A stretch of DNA of 64,000 bases. Origin: Methanobacterium petrolearium (GTDB lineage Archaea > Methanobacteriota > Methanobacteria > Methanobacteriales > Methanobacteriaceae). Each line of letters begins with the position of its first letter. Position 1 is the stretch's first letter. The DNA is taken from contig NZ_JAGGKL010000003.1 of the NCBI RefSeq assembly GCF_017873625.1, positions 169,883-233,882 on the forward strand, written 5' to 3'. Positions 25,275-40,456 of the stretch are shown piece after piece. The position numbers were made by a program, and so were the translations under genes. The notes beneath the pieces are model-generated. The model was not told where the DNA came from. It worked only from the letters and a program-made list of their open reading frames with translations, and made no database searches.

Positions 25275-26096
25275 TTAATGAAGGCCGAAATAGGCCAGAT
25301 TAATAAATGGCATCACTAAAAACAGCATACTGTTTGATAATCCGTGGGCCAGGGTGATTCCCATAATGGATTTGGTTTTAATTAAGCAGTACCCATAGAA
25401 CATTGCCACACAGAATACAAATACCAGGTCAGCAAAGTATATCCAACCAATGTGCATGGTGGTAAACACTAAAGAAGTGTATAGAAGTCCCCATGCCGGA
25501 CCTATCAGTTTCATGGTATTGTTTTGTAGGATTCCACGGAATAACAATTCTTCAGCCAGTCCTGTGGATAGTAAGAGTATTATAAAACCTCCAATAAGCA
25601 GGGCTGGAGTAAACTGGGCGATTAAAGGGTCCGGTCTTAGGATGAAAAATTCAATGATCCCGGTGAAAAACCCGGTTAATGTAATGAGAAGCTGGATCTT
25701 ATAATCCCCAAAAACCAGTCCCACATCCTTCAGTGATAGGTTCTGACTACGCATAAGGGCTATAGACGCTGCGAAAAGGGGAATGGCAACTATGGGGAAC
25801 CAGTATAATGGTTTTATTTGCATCATAGGAATGGAAAGTCCTACAATGCGTATAATTGGGATGGGCATCATACTGCGAAGCAGGTTAGAGAAATCCTTTG
25901 ACTCCACCATGGCTGCGTTAACTAAGAGAATAAACAAGATGATGGTATGGGCAGACAGTCCCCATATCTTGTTAACATAGGTGGTTAAAAGTTCTGCAAC
26001 AATCAGGGCCAGAAGGTAGAAAATCAGGGTTAAAATATGTTCTCGAGTTAATCCAATTTCAAAACGTTTGCCATCTGCCTTCTCAACATCCTTCAC
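25275..26096 (-). CDS. CPBP-family intramembrane metalloprotease
   Basis: The 273-residue protein has about seven to eight membrane helices and the Abi/CPBP motifs: AEELLFRGIL (EExxxR), FTTMHIGWIYF with the second metal-binding His, and TLAHGLSNSML. Relatives cleave CAAX-type or other membrane substrates, and some confer immunity or help mature peptides. The gene is monocistronic. A link with the lasso locus 5 kb away is possible but unsupported. Confidence 0.75.
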   Translation of the reverse strand: MKDVEKADGKRFEIGLTREHILTLIFYLLALIVAELLTTYVNKIWGLSAHTIILFILLVNAAMVESKDFSNLLRSMMPIPIIRIVGLSIPMMQIKPLYWFPIVAIPLFAASIALMRSQNLSLKDVGLVFGDYKIQLLITLTGFFTGIIEFFILRPDPLIAQFTPALLIGGFIILLLSTGLAEELLFRGILQNNTMKLIGPAWGLLYTSLVFTTMHIGWIYFADLVFVFCVAMFYGYCLIKTKSIMGITLAHGLSNSMLFLVMPFINLAYFGLH

Positions 26097-26316
26097 GTTG
26101 TTTACTCCTCATCACTAGTTGGTCATTGCATTTTCAATGTAACATCGTATTCCGGAATAACTTAAATCTAGTAATAACCTTAACAAGACATAGGAAAGTT
26201 AATAAAAAGATTTTAGTGCTATTAACATATAACTGTAACTATTAATTTCATTGCCTAAATCATATTTAAATATTTTAACATGTAATAAAACATTGCTACT
26301 TGAAGGAGAAACATTA

Positions 26317-27192
26317 ATGATAACCGCCATCATACCCGCCTACAACGAGGAGAAAACCATTGGAAGTGTAGTTCTCGGAACTTTTCAGCATACATCAAGG
26401 GTTATTGTTGTAGATGACGGCAGCAACGATCAAACTGGTGAAATCGCCAAGTTAGCGGGAGCTGAATTAATAGTTCATCCCACCAACCAAGGAAAGGGAG
26501 CAGCCTTAAAAACTGGATTCCAAGCAGCCCAGGATGCAGAGATCATTGTCACTCTGGATTCTGATGGCCAGCATGAAACCAGCCAGATACCCAAACTGGT
26601 AGAACCCATACTCAATGATGAGGCTGATGTGGTGAATGGAAGCCGTTACTTGAACCGTGACGATGATGAAACTCCTGCCTACCGGAGGGTGGGACAAAGT
26701 GTACTGGATGCTGCCACCAACATCAGTGGAGATCTGAAAATAACCGATAGTCAGAGTGGTTTCCGGGCATTTGCAGGTCATACCATACCAGTATTTGGTT
26801 TTCATAGCAGTGATTATACCATAGAAAGTGAAATGCTTATAGATGCAGCTAAAGCAGGTTTAAGGATTAAAGAAGTTGAAATAAATGCAGTTTATGGTGA
26901 GGAGAGTCATCATAAAGCCAATCCACTAAAACATGGTATTAGTGTTCTGGTGAGGATTATCAGGGATATGGAATATAACCGGCCATTATATTATTTTGGT
27001 ATACCCGGACTAATCATGGTGTTAATCGGGATCGTGCTTAGCATAAGATTCTTCACAGAATACTTAAGTGGCTCTTCCATTACCCTCATACCCACAGCTT
27101 TGGCAGCTTTGTTAACCATTTTCGGTTCTTTCATGGCCTTCACAGGACTCATTCTCCATAGTATCTCTAGGATGATTGAAAGAACAAGATAG
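26317..27192 (+). CDS. GT2 dolichol-phosphate mannosyltransferase-like enzyme
   Basis: The 291-residue protein starts MITAIIPAYNEEKTIGSVV and has VIVVDDGSNDQT and VTLDSDGQHE (the DxD-type metal site), KGAALKTGF, NGSRYL and SQSGFRAF, as in DPM1-like GT2 enzymes. Two C-terminal membrane helices follow (about 230-285). These enzymes load a sugar onto a polyprenyl phosphate. The start at 26317 follows a GAAGGAG ribosome binding site; an upstream in-frame ATG at 26251 would add 22 residues with no family match. Confidence 0.8.
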   Translation: MITAIIPAYNEEKTIGSVVLGTFQHTSRVIVVDDGSNDQTGEIAKLAGAELIVHPTNQGKGAALKTGFQAAQDAEIIVTLDSDGQHETSQIPKLVEPILNDEADVVNGSRYLNRDDDETPAYRRVGQSVLDAATNISGDLKITDSQSGFRAFAGHTIPVFGFHSSDYTIESEMLIDAAKAGLRIKEVEINAVYGEESHHKANPLKHGISVLVRIIRDMEYNRPLYYFGIPGLIMVLIGIVLSIRFFTEYLSGSSITLIPTALAALLTIFGSFMAFTGLILHSISRMIERTR

Positions 27193-27209
27193 GAAAAATT
27201 TTATTTTAT

Positions 27210-27300
27210 ATTTTAAAATCTCAAAATAAATTAATCTCTATTTTTAAAATCTCAAAATAAATTAGTTTCTATTTTAAAATCTCAAAAACCTTTAATCTAT
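27210..27300. repeat. Three-copy 30-31-bp tandem repeat
   Basis: Units at 27210-27239, 27240-27270 and 27271-27300 share ATTTTAAAATCTCAAAA and a variable TTAATCTCT-like end. They lie between convergent genes. No spacers, so this is not a CRISPR array. Confidence 0.6.
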
Positions 27301-27343
27301 TAAAAGATAACTCCCATTATTTTACATGTAAGAACTAATCACA

Positions 27344-28111
27344 CTATTCTCCATCACCCTTCCTGTATTCATGTGAGAAGTGGGAATCATATAGTTTAGA
27401 TGGGGTCACATGAGATGTACCAAGCACATCTCCCACAACAATAATGGCGGTCTTTTTGATACCTGCTTCTGCAACCTTATCTACGATATCATTCAAGGTT
27501 CCCCTAACTATTTTTTCATCTGCCCAGCTGGCCTTCTGCACCACTGCCACAGGTGTGTCTGGATCGTAGAAGGTTAAAAGTTCAGTTACCACCTTACCAA
27601 TCATATGCACTCCCAGGAATATGCACATAGTGGCCTGGTGCTCTGCCAGACGATAAATCGCTTCACGATCAGGTTTAGGAGTTCTGCCAGATGGACGAGT
27701 TATGATAACTGTCTGAGAGACCTCTGGCAAAGTCAACTCGGATTCAAGAGCGGCTGCAGTTGCAAACAAAGAACTCACACCAGGGATAACTTTGTATGGG
27801 ATGTTTTTCTCCCGCAAACGCTGCATTTGCTCGGCTATAGCCCCATAAATGGCAGGATCACCAGTATGTACCCTGGCAACCAGTTTCCCTTCCTGCACAG
27901 ATTTCTCCATCACAGCCAGGATCTCATCCAGATTCATCTGGGCACTGTTATAGATCAAAGCATCTGATTTGGCATAACCAAGAACCTCAGGGTTCACCAG
28001 CGACCCTGCGTAGATAATCACATCTGCGCCTTCAATCACTCGAAATGCCTTTATAGTTAATAGTTCCGGGTCTCCAGGTCCTGCTCCAATGAAAACTACT
28101 TTACCTCTCAT
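27344..28111 (-). CDS. cobM: Cobalt-precorrin-4 C11-methyltransferase
   Basis: The 255-residue SAM-dependent tetrapyrrole methylase has VVFIGAGPGDPELLTIKA, ADVIIYAGSLVNPEVL, ARVHTGDPAIYGAIAEQM and PGVSSLFATAAALESELTLPEVSQTVI, which is typical of CobM/CbiF. It methylates C-11 in the anaerobic cobalamin/corrinoid pathway that methanogens need for methyltransfer. The next gene on this strand (a DUF166 protein) is 50 nt upstream, so co-transcription is possible. Confidence 0.85.
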   Translation of the reverse strand: MRGKVVFIGAGPGDPELLTIKAFRVIEGADVIIYAGSLVNPEVLGYAKSDALIYNSAQMNLDEILAVMEKSVQEGKLVARVHTGDPAIYGAIAEQMQRLREKNIPYKVIPGVSSLFATAAALESELTLPEVSQTVIITRPSGRTPKPDREAIYRLAEHQATMCIFLGVHMIGKVVTELLTFYDPDTPVAVVQKASWADEKIVRGTLNDIVDKVAEAGIKKTAIIVVGDVLGTSHVTPSKLYDSHFSHEYRKGDGE

Positions 28112-28162
28112 GGGTTATCACACCAGTTATTATAAAACTTCTTGTAGTAATAGGTTGTCTTG

Positions 28163-29053
28163 TTATAATGGGAATTTCTTCTCTTCCATCTCTATGGAAC
28201 CATAGGGACATTCATTGATACATATCTCACAGTAGCCACAGCTGGCAGGGTCAATAACTGCCTGCTGGTTCTCATTTAGGGTCACAGTATTCAATCCTAT
28301 CTGCACCTGGGGGCAGTGTTTGATGCATTCGTGTTGACATTCATCTGCCTCACAGGTCTCATGATCCACCACTGCAGATCGCGTTGCAAAACCCAGAGCC
28401 CTTTTAACTGCCTCCTTGGTCTGGTATCCTGCCAGGTGGAGTATGGTGTCTCCCACCACTGGATCCGTGGTCATGCTGGCATTGCAGGGATAGTTATGTA
28501 ACTTGTTACCTGCCTCCAGTTCGGCTTCTTCTGCAGGAAAACCCTCAATATTCTCTGCTATGTAACGGGTACTGCCACAGGGAGCCGTCCTTATAACTTT
28601 AACCTTCTTTACCAGGCCATCAGACTCTATTTCCAGTAATGGTTTCCCGAACTGGCTGGCAAATTGGTCTATGAACTGGTCACCCACTGGTTCCAGTGAA
28701 CAGAATGGTTTGGGAAATACTATCTTAACATCAGGGGCAGATTCTTCAATTTCCATCTGCAAACCTGGTGGAACCTGTTTAGGGTCATGGATTGGTATTA
28801 TAACAGATTTAGCACCGCTTTTTTGGGCGATTAAAGGTACCACCATGTTAATATCACCGTATAGGCCCACTGCCAGTATCAAGTCTGCCGGGGGTATGTG
28901 TTTAGGCAGGTGGCTGGAAAAGTCATCAATGAACTCTGGCAGGTCTTCAGGGAGTTCTTCTAAACCCACCATGCTACTGGCCAGTCCCATTTCTGCCAGA
29001 CTGTTGACAATACGACTCCCATACTTCCCTGAACTTATTATGTAAAGTTTCAT
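28163..29053 (-). CDS. DUF166 family iron-sulfur protein, copy 1
   Basis: The 296-residue protein begins MKLYIISSGKYGSRI and has the DUF166 core (PADLILAVGLYGDINM, FPKPFCSLEPVG, APCGSTRYIA, LHNYPCNASM). A C-terminal ferredoxin-like part holds two Cys clusters (ETCEADECQHECIKHCPQ and CGYCEICINECPYG). The Cys pattern suggests Fe-S clusters; the reaction is unknown. I start it at M4 of the longest frame by analogy with the second copy at 30337-31227. That second copy on the same strand makes this a paralogous pair. Confidence 0.75.
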   Translation of the reverse strand: MKLYIISSGKYGSRIVNSLAEMGLASSMVGLEELPEDLPEFIDDFSSHLPKHIPPADLILAVGLYGDINMVVPLIAQKSGAKSVIIPIHDPKQVPPGLQMEIEESAPDVKIVFPKPFCSLEPVGDQFIDQFASQFGKPLLEIESDGLVKKVKVIRTAPCGSTRYIAENIEGFPAEEAELEAGNKLHNYPCNASMTTDPVVGDTILHLAGYQTKEAVKRALGFATRSAVVDHETCEADECQHECIKHCPQVQIGLNTVTLNENQQAVIDPASCGYCEICINECPYGSIEMEEKKFPL

Positions 29054-29317
29054 AGTACTCATCCCATCATAGTTTGTAACATAATTCAGTTAGAAAAATA
29101 TTATAATACACCAATAATTAGTCCTTAATTTAAAGTCCTTAATAAATTCGTTGATATTGTCCTGATAGATAACTGTTTATAAACAGTCCCATAATGTTGG
29201 TCAGAAAGTGTACAATGTTGGTTAAAAAAAGAAATGTTGGTTAAAAAACAGCCCGACACATCAGTTTTTAAAAAAAATGAATTTTTAGTGGGGTTCTACT
29301 AACGTTTTACCCCTATT

Positions 29318-29497
<180 letters not shown>

Positions 29498-29634
29498 TGG
29501 GATCACCTGTTTCTATTATTCTTCTATAATATTTTATTGTAGTAACTATTCTGTTAATTTGGAGTATGTGCTCCAAATTAGTGTGTTAGATTGGGTTTAT
29601 AATGAAAATAGTAATGGGTACTCAATTTTATTGA

Positions 29635-29811
29635 TCATTTAATGAATCTATATTTTCTAGCTATGCGACACATTACATTATCCTTTAGAACAATTCTTTG
29701 TGATTTATGCCTGCCAGTTTTGGCTATTGTTATTGGATCCGTGATCTTCCTTGCTTCACCTACTATTTTAGCACCTTTTATAATGGTTCCTTCCTCAGTA
29801 TATGTACTCAT
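29635..29811 (-). CDS. Small 58-residue hypothetical protein
   Basis: ATG at 29811 overlaps the stop codon of the ribbon-helix-helix reading frame (ATGA), the usual sign of translational coupling. The product, starting MSTYTEEGTIIKGAKIVGE, is basic and has ARKITDPITIAKTGRHKSQRI in the middle. No family recognised. The pairing of a ribbon-helix-helix protein with a small basic protein resembles a toxin-antitoxin or regulator module, but its partner looks damaged. Confidence 0.45.
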   Translation of the reverse strand: MSTYTEEGTIIKGAKIVGEARKITDPITIAKTGRHKSQRIVLKDNVMCRIARKYRFIK

Positions 29812-30159
29812 TCAACCAATCCCAAACTTCCTTCTTGTTCTAATTCATTAAGAACTTGGCAAACAAATTCATAATCTAATTCAAGATCATCTGCAACTTC
29901 ATAATCATAGCTTTCAGAATAATTTTTATAATAACCTAAAATTTCTTTTTTAGCGGTGTCGTAATCGATTTTGCGAATTTTGATCACCTTTATCGCCTTG
30001 AGTTTATCCCTGATAGCTTCTCTTATAAAATCAGAGAAATTGAGGTATATTCCAGCATCAATTAAATTTTGTATCTCTTCGTTTTCTCTTGGTGTGAGTT
30101 TAGTGCCTACTGCTTTTGGATTTTTTTAATTGATGATGGTGAAGTCAGGTTTTGGTCAT
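29808..30159 (-). pseudogene. Ribbon-helix-helix regulator with damaged N-terminus
   Basis: The frame ending at 29808 encodes KLTPRENEEIQNLIDAGIYL and NFSDFIREAIRDKLKAIKV, a ribbon-helix-helix DNA-binding fold, then an acidic C-terminal tail. It has no start codon: a TAA lies in frame just before KNPKAV (30126-30128). ATG at 30157-30159 would give MTK followed by a match to the frame if one A is removed from an AAAA run and the TAA were AAA. Two lesions suggest a pseudogene; the AT-rich 30160s hold a TATA-like element. Confidence 0.5.
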
Positions 30160-30213
30160 ATATAGTTAACAATATATAAACATTGACATTTATCTGACAG
30201 GATTAATTTTGAT

Positions 30214-30281
30214 TTTGAATGGTAACTTTTCAACATTTCTAATCCTGACTTTGAATGGTAACTTTTCAACATTTCTAATCC
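30214..30281. repeat. Two-copy direct repeat, period 36 bp
   Basis: A 32-nt block (TTTGAATGGTAACTTTTCAA and the following 12 nt) occurs at 30214-30245 and 30250-30281. It lies between the ribbon-helix-helix remnant and the second DUF166 gene. Confidence 0.7.
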
Positions 30282-30336
30282 TTCTTTAACATTCACATTA
30301 CATCCCTCTTGAGTTAACTACAATCCCAGAAATTCA

Positions 30337-31227
<891 letters not shown>

Positions 31228-31285
31228 TTTCTCCGCCCCCATCCAGATAATGGTACTTTTATGTAATTGCGGTTTATTTGGTTGC

Positions 31286-31420
31286 AGAAGATTTATTCAA
31301 TCATGAAAGAGTCACTCTACAGAAGATTTATTCAATCATGAAAGAGTCACTCTACAATATATTTATTCAATCATGAAAGAGTCACTCTACGATATTTATT
31401 CAATTTTGAAGGAATCACTC
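31286..31420. repeat. 35-bp tandem repeat, nearly four copies
   Basis: Units at 31286-31320 and 31321-31355 are identical; 31356-31390 differs only at its first bases; 31391-31420 is a diverged partial copy. The shared part is TTTATTCAATCATGAAAGAG followed by TCACTCTAC. It lies between the DUF166 gene and the TIGR04076 gene. No spacers separate the units. Confidence 0.85.
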
Positions 31421-31463
31421 CTGATAGAACCGCTTACTTTTAAATAAATATCTGTTTTACCCA

Positions 31464-31760
31464 TTACTTATCTGTTTTCCTGCAACGGAAAATAACTGTT
31501 CCTCCATCTGTGTAGGGTTCTCCGGGGTCCACACATTGTAGGTAGGCATGATCTTCATCACCTTCCCTGGTTAATCCCAATGTTAATGGGATCCAGTTAT
31601 GTTCCAGGATGGTGGTGTAATGTAGGATGGTGGATAGGGCATGAGTACACACAGCATCGGTTTTATCCAGAACTATCTTTGGATCATCGAAGACCATGCA
31701 GTCACCCTCGTTATATACGGGGCAGTGCCCTCTTATTTCATGGACAGTTATCTCCAGCAT
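31464..31760 (-). CDS. TIGR04076 family protein
   Basis: This 98-residue protein has the Cys-rich pattern of a small family of unknown function: GHCPVYNEGDCMVFDD, DAVCTHALSTILHY, YLQCVDPGEPYTDGGTVIFRC. The conserved cysteines suggest metal binding or redox. It lies 57 nt downstream of purA on the same strand and may be co-transcribed with it. Confidence 0.65.
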   Translation of the reverse strand: MLEITVHEIRGHCPVYNEGDCMVFDDPKIVLDKTDAVCTHALSTILHYTTILEHNWIPLTLGLTREGDEDHAYLQCVDPGEPYTDGGTVIFRCRKTDK

Positions 31761-31817
31761 CTTTCATTCTCCACTTTAAACAAATTTTTAAAAAAAAGAT
31801 AAACTAAAAAAAATAGT

Positions 31818-32840
31818 TTAGATGAGTTCTTCCCTGAGGTCAATGGTGTCCTTCAGGTCAGGTCCTGTGCTTATAATGGTCACTGGTACCTTGGTTGCAT
31901 CTTCAATTTCTTCCACAAAGCGTTTAATTTCCCCGGAAAGATCTGAGTATTCAGTTACCCTCTCACAGGAGGGGTATAATCTGTCTACACAGGTTAGTGC
32001 TATCTGGGTGGCACCGTTTATCATACATGACTCCTTGGCCATTTCCATGTCGAAGAGTCCTATTCGTCTTTTTCTACCAGTAACGGTTCCGAATTCTTCA
32101 AGTCCCATTTTTTCAGCTTCTTCAGGTTGCATCTCAGATGGGAATGGTCCTTCACCTACACGGGTTATGTATGATTTGAAAACAACAATAACATCATCAA
32201 TACGGGTGGGTCCCACACCCACATCAGCTGACATGCTGCTGGCAGTGGTGTCCTTACTGGTGACAAAGGGGTAAGTCCCATAGTAGAGTGATAATCCGAA
32301 TCCCTGTGATCCTTCAATGAACACGTCTTTTCCCTCATCCAGGGCGGTGTTCACTTCCAGTGGTACGTCGGTGGTGAATCCTTCCATGGATTCCATGTCC
32401 TGAGCCTGTTTAACGGTTCGAAGGGCCCGGTCACGGTTAGCTGGTCCGCATCCGGTTCCGGTGCTCCCAATTTTTTTGTACAGATGGTCAGAGGCTTTGT
32501 CCTGTTGTTTGTGTTCTTCTTCGATTATGGCACAGCGGTAGTCAGCAAAGGTTCTTTGTTTAACATTGTATTTATTCAGGTAGTCCAGTTCGTAGTGGAA
32601 GACCTCGGGGTCCACCAGGACACCTGCACCTATGAGTAGTCTTGCTCCGGTGTGAACGAAACCTGATGGTATCATTCTCAGCCCGTACTTTTCTCCGTTG
32701 AACTCCACTGAGTGACCTGCGTTGGGTCCAACTCCTGCCCTGGCAATGATTTCCGGCTCATCGTGGTAGCACAGGTAAGTAATACACTTACCCTTACCTT
32801 CATCGCCCCAGCCTCCACCTACAAGTATGTTGCATGTCAT
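31818..32840 (-). CDS. purA: Adenylosuccinate synthetase
   Basis: The 340-residue protein has the PurA P-loop-like GGWGDEGKGK, the catalytic His in NAGHSVE, IGSTGTGCGPANRDRA, EGSQGFGLSLYYGTYPFVTS and TGRKRRIGLFD. It converts IMP and Asp to adenylosuccinate using GTP, the first committed AMP step. At 340 residues it is the shorter archaeal form rather than the about 430-residue bacterial one. Confidence 0.93.
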   Translation of the reverse strand: MTCNILVGGGWGDEGKGKCITYLCYHDEPEIIARAGVGPNAGHSVEFNGEKYGLRMIPSGFVHTGARLLIGAGVLVDPEVFHYELDYLNKYNVKQRTFADYRCAIIEEEHKQQDKASDHLYKKIGSTGTGCGPANRDRALRTVKQAQDMESMEGFTTDVPLEVNTALDEGKDVFIEGSQGFGLSLYYGTYPFVTSKDTTASSMSADVGVGPTRIDDVIVVFKSYITRVGEGPFPSEMQPEEAEKMGLEEFGTVTGRKRRIGLFDMEMAKESCMINGATQIALTCVDRLYPSCERVTEYSDLSGEIKRFVEEIEDATKVPVTIISTGPDLKDTIDLREELI

Positions 32841-33143
32841 GTGATCATTCCTCTTTGTGATTTTAACCTCTCTTATATTGGAGGTTGCTTGTTAAAAAGA
32901 TTTTCCCAAACCTGTAAGAATAGATTATAATCCTCCAATCTAATTTTAACTGGATTTCCAACCGTTAATAATGATATTGCCCCCTTTTCGCTATTTGTTG
33001 TTAGATGGGATTTTGGTGTAAATTCTGCAAAAAGAGTGTTACAAACCAATTAGTATCAGGGATTACTCTACTGATATTAAAGGGATTACTCTACTGATAT
33101 TAAAAATTACCTTACTTCTAGGAATTACTTTGGTGATGAGACT
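32841..33143. other. Intergenic region with a 23-bp tandem duplication
   Basis: About 300 nt without a gene. It holds an exact tandem duplication of GGGATTACTCTACTGATATT plus AAA (33059-33081 and 33082-33104), with further degenerate GGATTACT copies up to 33165 at the end of the ATPase gene. The purA promoter should be at the left end. Confidence 0.6.
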
Positions 33144-34484
33144 TTAATGATGAGGATTACTCCCCTGGTTTATGATCCTGTCAAATAGTTCTGGGGTGTA
33201 TTCACGCTGCATGGATACTAAGATGTGCTGGTCCAGTGCCTCTTCTAATATTTCCACTGTCATCTTTTCTTCACCCCTACGGATGCGGATGGCCTGTGCT
33301 ATCTGAGCTATGTCACGGGCATGGGCAAAGGTTGGTTTTAAACTTTCCCCACCATCCAGTTGTGGAATGTACACTCTTCGGAAACGTTCCAGGACTTCAT
33401 TACCATAATCTTCTTTTAACACATCTAAATTACGTTTGAATACTTCAACGATCTCGTCAGAACTGGGAACTTCCAGGAACACATGTAAAGGTGCCCGGCG
33501 AAGGTGGGCCTCATCTATAATGGTGATTTCCAGGTTGGTGGATAATGCCGGGATGAAATGAGTGTGCACTATTACCGGTGCTCCCTTAACATAGATGACA
33601 TCCTTCTTATTCTCCAGTGGAACGATCATCCTGTTTAAAATAACATTAGGATCTTCTTTTTGCCTTCCCAGATCATCCAGTAACAGCACTCCTCCGTTGG
33701 CTTTTATAATTGGTGATGTTTCAAAAACTCCCTTATTGGGGTTGTACAATGTTTCCATTTTCTCAGTGCTGAGTTCTGATCCAGTGAAGACAAATGGTGC
33801 AAATATCTTAACCCATCTAACATCTCCGGGTTGTTCTGGTCGTAACTTGTGGAAATCCGGGTCGAACATCTGTATTATGTTCCCACTGAATTCAACGTAG
33901 CGGGGCATGATTATTGGTGGTAGTAATTCCGACATTTTACTGGTGAGGAATGTTTTGCCTGTACCAGGTGGTCCGTAAATGAAGAAACCTTTACCCCCAA
34001 TTGCAGCTTCAGTTAGAACCTTCTTAGGGTATTCCATACCTACCACGTCATGAAATGCTTTTTTGGTTATCTCCAGAGGTATTTTCATAGGGTATCTACC
34101 CTTCAACTGGACTTCCATGATTTTGAAGTATTCATCATAGGTTACTGGGGCGGTTCCTATGTATGGGTTTTCTTCGGTTAATTTAACTGCCTTCTGGTGG
34201 CCGTGTTTTTTAATGGTGTAATCCACACTGGCAAACAGGAATCCACCACCAGTTTGGGCTATCAAATCATCTTTTTCCATTGGTTTCAGGCATTGTTCAA
34301 GGAGATCCACATGCAAACCTGTTATTTCATGCATTTGCTGAACTGCAATGTTTCCATAAGTGTTTATGATCTTCAAAAGGAGATTCTGGATAAATGAACT
34401 GGACAGATCTATTTCATCCAATGTTTTGGGCTCTTCCAGGACCTGGAAAAGTTTTTGCATTTTATCGTCATGATAATATTCCAT
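33144..34484 (-). CDS. AAA+ ATPase with N-terminal winged-helix-like region
   Basis: In this 446-residue protein residues 1-110 look like a helical/winged-helix region (ITGLHVDLLEQCLKPMEKDDLIAQTGG). The ATPase core has FIYGPPGTGKTFLTSKM (Walker A), GVLLLDDLGRQ (Walker B) and an ITIIDEAHLRRAPLHVFLEVP segment near a sensor region, ending in a helical lid with FAHARDIAQIAQAIRIRRG. Partner and substrate unknown; possibly a secretion or remodelling ATPase. A GTGA-N6-TCAC dyad upstream links it to the surface-protein genes of this window. Confidence 0.75.
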   Translation of the reverse strand: MEYYHDDKMQKLFQVLEEPKTLDEIDLSSSFIQNLLLKIINTYGNIAVQQMHEITGLHVDLLEQCLKPMEKDDLIAQTGGGFLFASVDYTIKKHGHQKAVKLTEENPYIGTAPVTYDEYFKIMEVQLKGRYPMKIPLEITKKAFHDVVGMEYPKKVLTEAAIGGKGFFIYGPPGTGKTFLTSKMSELLPPIIMPRYVEFSGNIIQMFDPDFHKLRPEQPGDVRWVKIFAPFVFTGSELSTEKMETLYNPNKGVFETSPIIKANGGVLLLDDLGRQKEDPNVILNRMIVPLENKKDVIYVKGAPVIVHTHFIPALSTNLEITIIDEAHLRRAPLHVFLEVPSSDEIVEVFKRNLDVLKEDYGNEVLERFRRVYIPQLDGGESLKPTFAHARDIAQIAQAIRIRRGEEKMTVEILEEALDQHILVSMQREYTPELFDRIINQGSNPHH

Positions 34485-34867
34485 TTATACTTCCTCTGGA
34501 GGAGTTAATATTAAATTGACATTCCATATGTTATTATGTGAGTAGGGAATTTTTGGCAGTTATAACTTGACGTCACAGAAACAAAAGGATTTACTCCTAC
34601 TTTGGTGACAATTTTCACAATAATGATTTTTTTTAAACCAACCCTAGGATATAATTACATTAACCATTCAAGTAAGGAAGTAAAAGTTACAAAGTCCAAA
34701 ATAGAGGAAAATCAAGTGGTGAAAATCTCAATAGCTAATAAAATAGAAGAATTAAAAATCCAGATAAACTAGGAAAAAATTAGTATTTAAATTAATAAGA
34801 AGGAAATGATTTAAAAGAGAACTTTGGTTAAAAAAAAGGAATTGTGTGGGATTTAACCATTACATCC
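34485..34867. other. Intergenic region upstream of the AAA+ ATPase
   Basis: About 380 nt with no supported gene. It contains the GTGA-N6-TCAC dyad at 34605-34618 and a TGACGTCA palindrome at 34568-34575. The part next to gltX is A-rich on the plus strand and ends the upstream unit. A 17-codon plus-strand frame near 34717 has no support. Confidence 0.4.
34605..34618. promoter_or_regulatory. GTGA-N6-TCAC palindrome upstream of the AAA+ ATPase gene
   Basis: GTGA-CAATTT-TCAC, perfect half-sites, 121 nt upstream of the ATPase start codon. Same architecture as the sites at 10468, 10591, 10622 and 19500. Confidence 0.5.
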
Positions 34868-36547
<1,680 letters not shown>

Positions 36548-36686
36548 GATAATCCCTTAACAAAAACACTCCATAAATGAATCAAAGATCTAAACAATAT
36601 TTGACATCTAATTTATAATTTTCATCCCAGTATTATAACATCGGATTCTAATCCAATTTTCAATATCCAATCCTTAATATCCAATT

Positions 36687-40086
<3,400 letters not shown>

Positions 40087-40456
40087 GATCTCTTCCTTTT
40101 CATCTAAATTTCATGTTTAACTATTTTTTAATGATTTCCATTTTTATGCGTATGAATGGTTATATATCCAAATCATTTTATGCGTGTAAATCGATTATGA
40201 TATCCAAATCCTCTAATACATATGAATTGATTATGATATCCAAATCCTCTAATACATATGAATTGATTATGATATCCAAATCATCTTATGAGTGTAAATC
40301 GATTGTAATATTCAAATTCTTTTTTATTCCTACTAGTTGGTTATAATTTCTGAATTTTTTATTTGATTTTTTATTTGATTAATCTTGAATTTGTGACGAT
40401 AATTTTTGATTATAATTTTTGATTGGTTTTAATGTAGTTATTCTATTGTTTTTAAG
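40087..40456. other. Intergenic gap inside the isoprenoid operon
   Basis: 370 nt separates ipk from fni, although the other genes here overlap or nearly touch. It is dominated by a 36-bp tandem repeat (40164-40330) and AT-rich sequence. A plus-strand frame through it encodes only the 12-residue repeat and is not believed to be a gene. Confidence 0.6.
40164..40330. repeat. 36-bp tandem repeat, five copies
   Basis: Units begin at 40164, 40200, 40236, 40272 and 40308, each with ATATCCAAATC at the start and a GATTATG-like end. Copies at 40200 and 40236 are identical; the first, fourth and fifth are diverged. No spacers. Confidence 0.85.

Noticed and set aside
31286..31420. CRISPR array
   Set aside because: Repeat units are directly adjacent with no spacers. 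The same holds for the repeats at 40164 and 50943, and no cas gene is present in the window.
34568..34575. TGACGTCA palindrome as part of the operator family
   Set aside because: It lacks the 6-bp spacer and is seen only once; an 8-bp palindrome is expected by chance.
40113..40346. 77-residue plus-strand ORF with 12-residue repeats
   Set aside because: It only translates the 36-bp tandem repeat; no ribosome binding site, antisense to the operon and no credible protein features.
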